From the NCBI GenBank assembly GCA_900642245.1, contig CAAAJI010000670.1, positions 1-12,173 of the forward strand: 12,173 nucleotides of DNA. The letters are read 5' to 3'. Made by a program: the position numbers and the translations under genes. Of the stretch, positions 1 to 7,560 are shown piece by piece (the first letter of the stretch is position 1; the number at the start of each line of letters is the position of its first letter). Below the pieces are notes generated by a model, which searched no databases, had not been told where the DNA came from, and was given only the letters and a program-made list of their open reading frames with translations. The DNA is from Fragilaria radians. Its lineage: Eukaryota; Bacillariophyta; Fragilariophyceae; Fragilariales; Fragilariaceae.

Positions 1-161
1 CACCATTCTTTGGCCGATCCTGTATCAAAGTACTTGATATGAATCTTGACAGTGTCCTCATCATCTGGTAGGTCCGAGCATCGAATAGAGTATGTTGCAT
101 ACTGATTCTTTGCCTTCATGTCGAGGGACTTGGATGATTTGGCAAACGAGAGTGTTGCCAT
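1..161 (-). CDS. N-terminus of a retroelement gag-like protein (partial, runs off left edge)
   Basis: Reading the minus strand from an ATG at 159-161 gives 53 uninterrupted codons to the window edge, beginning MATLSFAKSSKSLDMK. The peptide is soluble and charged. Its last part (IKYFDTGSAKEW) resembles the F-x-x-G-S/T-x-E-x-W stretch at the start of the capsid-like domain in gag proteins of stramenopile LTR retrotransposons, where a short N-terminal arm precedes the gag fold. That assignment rests on a short motif and is inference. No stop or frameshift is seen in the visible part, in contrast with the two copia relics further right. The rest of the gene, including any zinc knuckle or protease, lies outside the window. 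It could instead be an unrelated hypothetical protein. Confidence 0.5.
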   Translation of the reverse strand, partial: MATLSFAKSSKSLDMKAKNQYATYSIRCSDLPDDEDTVKIHIKYFDTGSAKEW

Positions 162-663
162 AATATTGTTTCGATTTTCTTCGTTTCAGTAAATTTACTA
201 TGACGTATGAGTTGTCGACAAGCTACGCTTTGTTTTAGAAGGTAAGTGATATTATAGAGATTAAAGCTAAAGCTATAGATAACGAAGATCCTTCTTGATG
301 CAACATCAAGTACGTTGTAGGATCGCATCTCATTGCACTTGGATCTTCAGTCTACTGAAGGATGTTCATGTAGAAATGGGCAATGTGTAGGACTGCTTGT
401 AGGACTGGCTAGACTTAGCCTCGCATAGACCATTTGTAGGGCAGTCTATGGCAGTCTTGGAAGTCTAGTAGGTGATGTGCTGATTGGACAGGACCTTGAG
501 AAAAGACAAGAAAGATTCCTTGAATTTCTGTATCCTGTGTTGGAAGATAAGTGATAAGGGTTACGGACAAACCAACAGAATTTCGGTGAGAGAATGTAAT
601 TCCAGCTCATAATTTGTTTAAACCTCTGATTCGAAAATCGTAGTGAGAGTTTGTAGGCTGTAG
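162..663. other. Non-coding stretch with small hairpins and GACT-containing short repeats
   Basis: I see no supportable gene here. It is the upstream flank of the minus-strand ORF at 1-161 and the left flank of the plus-strand copia relic. It holds a perfect 7-bp inverted repeat with a 3-nt loop (294-300 and 304-310, CTTGATG/CATCAAG), a 6-bp one at 345-350/355-360, and a 7-bp one at 424-430/444-450 (CATAGAC/GTCTATG). The 10-mer TGTAGGACTG occurs twice at 386-395 and 398-407, and further GACT/AGTC words follow to about 475. Hairpins of this size are expected by chance in a window this long. No LTR ends or primer-binding site could be recognised. Confidence 0.5.
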
Positions 664-2118
664 TCATCATTACAACAAGATATACAACATTTTTAACACA
701 TTACAAGTCAGTTAGCGCAATCGTTAACTAATGGTCCGCAAGAAAGGGATAGACCTATGGTTAAGAAGGAGCTTTAAGATTACATGTATTTCTTGGGCAC
801 TGCAAAACAGGTCTCAGAATACAAATCAACAACTTTATTCATTATCAATCATGGTAAGACAGAATTTGAGTTTGGAAATGATATTGTCAGTGCTCTTGAT
901 GAGTTAAAGGAGTTTGAGGTGAGCAAGCTCAAGCCAGAACTACAAGTATCTACAAGTGACAATCTATCAGAAAAAATTGTATCCGATTGTCAGTTTGTAC
1001 TAGAGTTCAGGCAAGAGTTTGCTGCTTACATGAAAAGGAAACAGAATTATGAAAACAACAGAGTTAAAGCATATGCTTTGATTTGGGAAAGATGTGATAG
1101 AGGTATGCAAGTAAAGATTGAATCCAGAAATGATTTTGAGAATCTGATTAAGAATAATCCTATAGAACTTTTGCAAGCAAATAAACAGCACTCTCTGAAT
1201 TTCCAAGAACACAGGTATGAGATGTCAATTATACTTGATGTGATGAAGGCATTGATAAATTTGAAGCAAAGAGATTAGGAGAGTTTGACAGATTACACAA
1301 GAAGATTTAAGACAGCCAGGGATTTATTGGTATCTCAATTAGGCGGGCCAGTTATCTTATCAAGATATGTTGAATCCATGGAAGGGTACAATAAAAATGA
1401 TCCACAGGAAGTAAGGAAATGCCAAGAAATTGCTTTTGAACTGTTTTTAGCTTATACTTACATTGAGAATAGTGATAAAGCAAAATATGGGTCATTGCTG
1501 AACAATCTCAGACAGCAACAATCACTAAAGCATGACCAGTATCCAAAATCCATTGCTGATGCTTCCAATGTGCTAAATAACCATAAATTTGACAATTTAG
1601 GAAGAAGAGGTCAAGAGAAAAGTAAGGAAAATGAGAACAAGCCTAAGGAAGATGATAACATGGATTTACCTGAGTTATCCTTTGCACAACTTGAAGGAAA
1701 GTGTTACGGTTGTGGTAAGGCATGGCACAAGTCTCCAAAATGTAATGAAAAGAGCAAACCAAGGGAAGAATGGTATGTGAACAAAGTGAAGAAGAACAAC
1801 TTGCAAAGGCATCAAACCCATATCAATGCAGAGCAAAGGGGAGAAATAAATACTTCACAAAGTCCGGTAAATCATTCAACTATACCAATCAAAACAGTGA
1901 ATACAATTAATTGGGCAGGAACTCATGTACAATTCTATCAAGCACAAGAAATGAGAGATTGGATATTGTTAGACAATGAATCAACAGCCAGTGTTTTTTG
2001 GGTAATTGGAAGTATTTACAAGATATCAAGGAGAGTGAAGCCATGGCAAAGCGCCAATCTAGGGCCAATGATTGACGGGATGAATTTTTCAGAAGTGATT
2101 AAGGTTTTTCAAAAATGA
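664..2118 (+). pseudogene. Ty1/copia retrotransposon gag-protease relic (CoDi-like)
   Basis: One reading frame carries a recognisable diatom-type copia gag from about 664 to 2000, broken by stops at 694-696 (TAA), 775-777 (TAA, just before DYMYFLGTAKQ) and 1276-1278 (TAG, between LINLKQRD and ESLTDYTRRFKTARD). The sequence makes sense on both sides of each stop in the same frame, so these are decayed codons and not gene ends. A CX2CX4HX4C zinc knuckle lies at 1702-1743 (CYGCGKAWHKSPKC; Trp replaces the usual Gly before His). A copia aspartic-protease-like site (WILLDNESTASVF) lies around 1960-1998 with its Asp at 1972-1974. Just after it, at the six-T run 1994-1999, the frame appears to slip: KYLQDIKES-like sequence continues in another frame. 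Similarity fades after about 2050; integrase, reverse transcriptase and LTRs are absent. The N-terminus of gag is also missing. Family identification is firm; the exact borders are not. Confidence 0.85.
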
Positions 2119-2852
2119 AGTATCGGTCAATTGTTTCATTTGCGACAATCAACAATGGCATTTAGCATGTACCTCACGATTGAACCATTCTGCAGCACAG
2201 CAGTATTAATACCTTTTTTCTGTATATTTGTACACGATTCTAATTATTCCTACTAATCGTACTATTCCTAAAACGAAGAGTTGGAATAGTACCAGATTTT
2301 TCGAAAATACCGTTGTCAACGGCCATGCACTAATATTGGTGTTCATCTCCAATATTCTTCGTCCGACTGATGAAAGTGAGTCTAGGCAATCATTTATGCG
2401 AGAACAGTGATGAGAACTTTGAGATATTTTAGCAATGAGTTTTATGAATTTATTTTAGCAATTACAATTTAAGTGTAAAGAGGTATTTTAACACACTAAA
2501 ACATAAAACACAATTTTGATTAAAAAAAAACCTATTTCTCTCTAGTGTTGGATGGCGCATCCCCTTGAAAAGATATTTTCATTCAATTCAGTTTTCCTCT
2601 TGAAAGTTCTACTTTTTGTTTCCTAATGCGTTGTTTTCTATTGATTTGTAACGCCACTATGATAAAGTGCATCTAGAAATAGAGCTTACATTCGTTTCTT
2701 GCAAGACTTTGACAATTTCTTCAAGCTATCAAAACTACATTTTGAACTTAGCATAGCCAACCACAAATATGCATGGCAGAATCAACAGGACCCTTTACAA
2801 ATTTCCCTTTTCCAACAGTTAACACTACCTCCAAAGTTTGCTTTCTCTCCGG
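2119..2852. other. No recognisable gene; decayed retroelement flank and hairpin-rich patch
   Basis: After the copia frame ends nothing protein-like is recognisable on either strand. A 60-codon open stretch at 2228-2410 has no ATG of its own and overlaps a run of inverted repeats described separately. The rest (2410-2852) is AT-rich with two copies of the word TATTTTAGCAAT-like sequence near 2430 and 2455 and an A run at 2522-2531. No LTR terminus or polypurine tract could be assigned. Confidence 0.4.
2259..2356. repeat. Cluster of four consecutive perfect inverted repeats
   Basis: Four perfect inverted repeats sit one after another: 2259-2268/2283-2292 (10 bp, GTACTATTCC/GGAATAGTAC, 14-nt loop); 2298-2307 (TTTTCGAAAA palindrome); 2310-2315/2317-2322 (CCGTTG/CAACGG, 1-nt loop); and 2332-2339/2349-2356 (AATATTGG/CCAATATT, 9-nt loop). 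A further 6-bp pair at 2234-2239/2255-2260 overlaps the first and would compete with it. Individually the shorter ones are unremarkable, but the 10-bp and 8-bp pairs together within 98 bp are more than a rough chance expectation. It could be a structured RNA, part of a foldback or miniature element, or coincidence. Confidence 0.55.
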
Positions 2853-2982
2853 GTATGTGAAAGGGTACGATTGATATATTGAATATCTTATTGATCTTAT
2901 TGTATGTCAAAGGTAACAATTGATGTATTGAAGATTTTACTGCATGCCAAAGATTACAATGGATATATTGAAGATTTATAAT
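2853..2982. repeat. Degenerate tandem repeat, unit about 40 bp, three copies
   Basis: Three diverged copies begin at 2853 (GTATGTGAAAGGG), 2902 (GTATGTCAAAGGT) and 2942 (GCATGCCAAAGAT). Each continues with an A/T-rich TACRATTGATRTATTGAAGAT-like core. The second and third are about 40 bp apart; the first is about 9 bp longer because of an extra TATTGATCTTAT segment. Open frames across it are a by-product of the repetition. An old minisatellite is the simplest reading. Confidence 0.6.
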
Positions 2983-3929
2983 CATTGGAAGACTATTTTT
3001 AATACGTTTCATGAAAGAACAAAGGCGCTAAAAATTAATTAAAGGTTTTATGGGAAAACGTAATATACCAGAAATAACGTAAGGATAATTGGTGAGTGTG
3101 GAATAAGATATGGGAGTTGAACGGATGAATAATTTGACAAAAGATAGAATCATCCGGGAAATCAAAAATTGATTTAACAACCTCGTAATTTTAGTGTACA
3201 GTTAGCTGAACTTTTAAGTCTAAGATAACTGGAGATTGTTTTTCTCTCTTCATTGAAACAAGACTGTTTAGCTTTGCTTCAAGAAATTCAGCGGGAGGCT
3301 CTTGATTTTAACATACATATCAAAACAATTGTAAATTTAATGTCATCGTATTAGACAGATAATTGGGATAACATGTAATAACAAAACATGAAACAAATTT
3401 CGATTTTGATTGCGTGCATTATTATATGGATTATACAGAATCATGGTTTTAGTCCAAGAGGACCATACATACACAGCCCATATGCAGCAAAATAGTGCTT
3501 ATGGCAACAGTTGTTAATTAAACATTAGCTGCCGATGAAGGAGAACAAGAATATGGCCTACCAGTTTGTTTTATTAGTTCAAAAGTTCCAATGATGAAAA
3601 GAATTTCTAAAAGAGTTGTAACATTTGTTAGAAGTGTATAACATTGAGTTAATCCTAATATTATATTCCAGCTTTTCTTTTTCCAACTAATTTGGCCACC
3701 ATTCGCGATTGCCTTCGGTGTACGTTCAGACGATGTGTTAGTAACAAGACTCAACGAACACACTCACATGCACACGCATACAAAAACACATACATGTGCG
3801 TGTGTTTCAATAGTAGTCAGAAGAGCGATTAAACGCGTAAGAAATGAACGATGAAAAAAATACTGAAATATCATAGAAATCATTAATCCTCTACATCCGG
3901 ACACAAAGTGAAGAATCAGTTTTCCAACA
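2983..3929. other. Upstream non-coding region of the LRR gene
   Basis: No supportable gene. An 81-codon open stretch on the minus strand (3763-3518) lacks any ATG and is not counted. The sequence is AT-rich. About 125 bp before the LRR gene's ATG there is a CA/TG-rich patch (3759-3806) containing a perfect 8-bp inverted repeat CACACGCA (3771-3778) / TGCGTGTG (3797-3804). It lies where a promoter element might be, but nothing links it to regulation. No clear TATA box or initiator could be assigned. Confidence 0.4.
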
Positions 3930-4414
3930 ATGCCAAAGAAGGAAAAGGTAAAAGGTACGGATAACGAAGCATCATTAACATCTAACAGAGTGAATTTCCT
4001 TAATTCTAAACAAAAGAAAAAGGATTCTGTTGAGAACTATGAAGCAACATCAATGATGACTCTAATGAAGGGAGGGATCGCTACAAAGGATATAATCCAA
4101 AGCTTGGAAGCTGATGCACAGGTGGGAGCATTCGCTGTTGCTGGTAATCGAGGAGGAGCAAATAATGAAGATGAAGAGACTTTGCAGGATACACCAATAC
4201 CTCAGACACATCCTAGTCAAAACCCATTGGCTGTAACAATCACAAGTGCTCAATTAGTTGATGATGTTATAGTATTTAATGATGTTATTGTTGATGCAAT
4301 TTCAATAAAAGGATTTTGTAAGCAAGGTTCAATCCTCAGGTACACTCTAATTGCCATTGTTTCATGTTGCTTTTGATGGCCATTATTATCCCTTCTGTCA
4401 TTTTGACAAGGAAA

Positions 4415-4610
4415 TTGCCAAGTAATTCTTCAAATGTTGATACAGGATCAATTGCCCCAAATGAGACGAGAAGACCTACAAGGAACCCCACAAACAAGGC
4501 AACAAAGAGTCCTGCAAGTGTGTTGCCAAGTAATACTCCAAATGTTGATACAGAATCAAATGTCCCAAATGATACAATACCTACCAGAATCCCCACAAAC
4601 AAGGCAACAG
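4415..4610 (+). repeat. Tandem duplication of about 108 bp in the Thr/Pro stalk of the LRR protein
   Basis: The block starting TTGCCAAGTAAT at 4415 recurs at 4523. Both copies encode LPSN-x-x-NVDT followed by an acidic/Asn spacer and a PTNKAT motif. The second copy is 3 bp shorter (GGCAAC at 4498 and 4603). A related NKQTKSPAA motif near 4725-4750 suggests older rounds of the same process. The change keeps the frame and simply lengthens the extracellular stalk. Confidence 0.8.
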
Positions 4611-5104
4611 CCGCCACTCCAACTGCAACTGGTCCAACAGCCGCCAATCCAATAGCTACCACTCCAACAGCCACCACTTCACCAGTTGCCACTCCAACTG
4701 CAACAACCACTCCGATCCTGACAAACAAGCAAACAAAGAGTCCTGCAGCAAATGCATTTTTGAAAATCCTTCAACCACTTCTGTCAAATACATCCTGTCA
4801 AGAGTTGGAACGTCCTGGATCTAGCCAATCATTGGCCCTTGCTTGGTTATCAAATAATTCTAATTTCAGTGCGTACTCATTTGGTCGCAAAGTGCAACGC
4901 TTTGCCTTGGCATTATTCTTTTTCTCAATGCAGGGACGATCATGGCACAATAATGCAGGTTGGTTAACCGATGCTGATGAGTGTACTTGGAACCAAAGTA
5001 GTGATGACAATGTTTATTATGACAATGTTTGTGTGAATGGGACTTTGCAAGTGCTTTCTTTAAAGATCAAGGATTTGAAGGGATTGCTCCCGAACGACAT
5101 TGCT

Positions 5105-6472
5105 CTGCTTAGCTCTCTTGTGGTGTTGTCACTTTATGGCAATTCTCTTACTGGATCCATTCCAAGTGAAATTGGTGCACTTACGACACTTACGTACTTG
5201 GATCTTTCTTTCAATTCACATACTGGATCCATTCCAAGTGAAATTGGTGTACTTACAACACTTACATACTTGGATCTTTCTGACAATTCTCTCACTGGAT
5301 CCATTCCAAGTGAAACTAGTGCACTTACGACACTTAAATGGTTGTCTCTTTATTACAATGATCTTACTGGATCCATTCCAAGTGAAATTGGTGCACTTAC
5401 GACACTTACAGTGTTGTATCTTCACAACAATTCTCTTACAGGATCCATTCCGAGTGAAATTGGTGCACTTACGGAACTTACAAGGTTGGATCTTGATGAC
5501 AATTCTCTTACTGGATCCATTCCAAGTGAAATTGGAGCACTTACGACACTTCCGAATCTGAATCTTTCTCCCAATTCACTTAATGGATCCATTCCAAGTG
5601 AAATTGGTGCACTTACGAAACTTCCAGACTTGAAACTTTTTGACAATTCTCTTACTGGATCCATTCCAAGTGAAATTGCTGCACTAACGACACTTGAATG
5701 GTTGTTTCTTTATGACAATCATCTTATTGGATCCATTCCCAGTGAAATTGGTGCACTTACGACACTTAAATGGTTGTCTCTTTATTACAATGATCTTACT
5801 GGATCCATTCCTAGTGAAATCGGTGCACTTACGAGACTTTATTAAAATATACAGAGTTACTCCGTAACTCGGTATTGTGTTTATGAATGTTTTTCGTATT
5901 ATCCGAACTTGCGATAATGCAATATGTATGCGTCATCGTATACATACATTTTAGGACCTATATGTATTACGTGTTAATCAAGAAGACGTATTCGACAACT
6001 AATCGCAAATTGTCGAATTTAGCGAACGTCTACATTTACATTCTAAACTTAGTAAACCTCACAATAAATCTGCAGTCTAATCACATTACGACGTTTATTG
6101 CATTGGCTAGTTATTCAACGGTTCTAATTATTGAATACCTAGCATCCATTTATTTTATCTCTATTTAATAGCTCTGATAAAGCTAATTCCCATAGACTTA
6201 CAAGGTTGGATCTTGATGACAATTCTCTTACTGGATCCATTCCAAGTGAAATTGGAGCACTTACGACACTTGAAGGGTTGTATCTTTTCGACAATTCTCT
6301 TACTGGATCAATTCCAAGTGAAATCGGTGCACTTACAAGACTTAAATGGTTGTTTCCTTCTGACATTTCTCTTACTGGATCCATTGCAAGTGAAATTGGT
6401 GCACTTACAAGACTTAAACACTTGGATCTTTATTCCAATTCTCTTACTGGAACCATTCCTGAATCTCTCTGC
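5105..6472 (+). repeat. 72-bp LRR-coding tandem array, highly homogeneous, interrupted at 5840-6199
   Basis: Each 24-residue LRR is one 72-bp unit, and units are very similar at DNA level. The hexamer GGATCC recurs exactly every 72 bp at 5153, 5225, 5297, 5369, 5441, 5513, 5585, 5657, 5729 and 5801, then at 6233 and 6377 after the insertion; two late units have GGATCA and GGAACC. Segment 5476-5551 is identical over 76 bp to 6196-6271 (five units apart once the insertion is removed). Segment 5319-5379 is identical over 61 bp to 5751-5811 (six units apart). This indicates recent unit duplication or gene conversion. Units near the C-terminus are more diverged, as is usual for capping repeats. 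Confidence 0.9.
5840..6199. mobile_element. 354-bp insertion with 6-bp target-site duplication inside the LRR array
   Basis: The hexamer AGACTT occurs at 5834-5839 and again at 6194-6199, and joining the flanks across one copy restores an intact LRR reading ALTRLTRLDLDD in frame. The inserted DNA (5840-6193) has no LRR sequence and a different word usage (many TACG, CGAA and CGTC words). It begins TATTAAAATATAC and ends CTAATTCCCAT, with no TG...CA ends and no clear terminal inverted repeat. It is rich in hairpins: 5849-5860/5864-5875 (12 bp, one mismatch, loop TCC), 5898-5903/5913-5918, 5923-5929/5940-5946, 5990-5998/6010-6018 (9 bp perfect) and 6112-6118/6131-6137. A 93-codon frame from ATG 5887 to TAA 6168 encodes a hydrophobic, unrecognised peptide. 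It is probably a small non-autonomous element of unknown class. Confidence 0.75.
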
Positions 6473-6535
6473 CAGCAAGAGGTGTATCCAAGTCCAAGTG
6501 TGGACGAGAATGTCACATGCTCTTGTTGCAACTGA

Positions 6536-7560
6536 AATATTCAAGTCCTTGAAAGGCGTAGCCTAAAATTAAGTCTTTATGTCTGTCTTTCTTTGTCTGC
6601 TTCATTTGGTGTCCTGTCCTCAAATAGTTGTATCTGTCCGCACAGAGTCTGTCTGTTTATGCCATAATAGTTTTGTAGTTTTCCATCTTGATTTGGTGTC
6701 CAATATGGTTTTGATGACTTTTGTCTGATTTGGCATGGCCTTAACTCTTAACTCTTTTGATGGATGAATACTCGTCATCAAATTTATCCTTCATTTGTCT
6801 CGTCATTTTAAAACTTTCGAACAATTAAAGAATACATAGAAGTAAAGTTAACAGAACAATGATATTGACTTTGCACTATTGTAATTTTTCCACTATCACC
6901 TATATTCTCCAACAATATCAACAATCTTTGGCATTCCAATATCAGCTGCATAAATAACTTCTACAACCACAACACCAGAAAAGCAAAAGATATGTCTTTA
7001 AATCACAGATATAATACGGAAAAGTGAACTGTTTACCTTTACACTTTCCTCATATCAAATGCTAAATTAATGGTATAATTAAATTATTCACAGAAGTACT
7101 TCTCTGATGTGGAATTCATTTGAAGATACCAATGTCATGTTAGGTCAAGTAGCTAAACTCCAATACTGCATCATGCAGTAATTATTTGACCTGTAAATTC
7201 AATGTAACACAAACAGCAATCATAAACATTTATGCCATAAATATGGTTGGAAATTTATGAACGGATATTCAAAGATACACAATTCTGAATTGCTTATTAT
7301 GATAGTTTATATACTACAATTAACTTGGCATAGGAAAGCAAGCGCCAACTGCTTGTTTAGGATTATCATGGATATGGCATTAAGCGCAATAAGTTGCAAT
7401 TTACTAATTGCCCTTGGCTAAAAATTAAATAAACTGCATTCTCTTGCAATAGACTACTGGTTTCAAAGTATTTTGTTGTACTGGAAACCCATCATATCAG
7501 GGAATGCTTTTGTATGAGGATGATTACGGCACTTCTTCTAATTGTGAAAAGTCTATGGGA
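6536..7560. other. Intergenic region between the LRR gene and the minus-strand copia relic
   Basis: No gene is supportable on either strand. The left part is the presumed 3' untranslated flank of the LRR gene, including T-rich TCTGTCTG-type words at 6580-6660. The right part, toward 7560, should contain the missing integrase-reverse transcriptase region of the minus-strand copia element, but nothing resembling it is readable, so that element is truncated or eroded beyond recognition. A nested stem-loop at 7142-7192 is listed separately. Confidence 0.45.
7142..7192. other. Nested stem-loop (two coaxial 7-bp stems)
   Basis: An outer pair AGGTCAA (7142-7148) / TTGACCT (7186-7192) encloses an inner perfect hairpin TACTGCA (7164-7170) / TGCAGTA (7174-7180) with loop TCA. 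The DNA is otherwise featureless. It could be a transcript structure or chance; single 7-bp pairs are expected at this window size, nested ones less so. Confidence 0.4.

Larger units (their letters stand above)
3930..6535 (+). pseudogene. Membrane-anchored leucine-rich-repeat protein gene, broken by a frameshift and an insertion
   Basis: The ATG at 3930 (context ACAATGCC) opens a roughly 135-residue charged N-terminal region starting MPKKEKVKG. A hydrophobic helix follows, its first part RYTLIAIV (4338-4361) in one frame and the rest FMLLLMAIIIPSVIL (from 4361) in another, so about one base is missing near TTGTTTCATG (4358-4367). After the helix come a Thr/Pro/Ser-rich, N-glycosylation-prone stalk (4409-4760), a conserved-looking cap domain (QSLALAWL, RSWHNNAGWLTDADECTW, Cys-containing VCVNGT), and about 15 LRRs of plant-type consensus LxxLxLxxNSLTGSIPSEIGALT. 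The tail ends in SCCN at 6535. With a type II layout the LRRs would face outside and act in surface recognition or adhesion; no kinase domain is present. A 360-bp interruption (5840-6199) puts TAA at 5843-5845 inside the eleventh repeat; skipping it restores the frame exactly. Role is inferred from architecture. Confidence 0.85.

Noticed and set aside
2367..2373. Hammerhead ribozyme core word CTGATGA
   Set aside because: No GAAA-containing partner half, no matching stems and no cleavage triplet in the right place.
2228..2410. 60-codon plus-strand open frame
   Set aside because: No ATG start and no family resemblance; it coincides with the inverted-repeat cluster.
3518..3763. Minus-strand 81-codon open frame with a hydrophobic segment
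   Set aside because: It has no ATG anywhere, follows an in-frame stop, and matches no family I recognise.
4336..4728. Minus-strand 130-codon Val/Gly/Ala-rich frame
   Set aside because: It is the antisense of the Thr/Pro-rich stalk of the LRR protein, whose codon bias keeps the opposite strand open.
5100..5561. Alternative plus-strand frame LDPFQVKL repeats, and minus-strand ISLGMDPV repeats
   Set aside because: These are shadow frames of the 72-bp LRR array.
5840..6193. Solo LTR
   Set aside because: The insert does not start with TG or end with CA, and it shares no recognised sequence with the copia relic flanks.
5840..6199. Spliceosomal intron in the LRR gene
   Set aside because: The left border has no GT before the in-frame TAA that would join in phase with the AG at 6194-6195; the nearest GT (5823) gives the wrong phase. 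The 6-bp duplication fits insertion better.
5105..6472. CRISPR-like regularly spaced repeats
   Set aside because: The 72-bp period encodes LRRs in one frame with no unique spacers.
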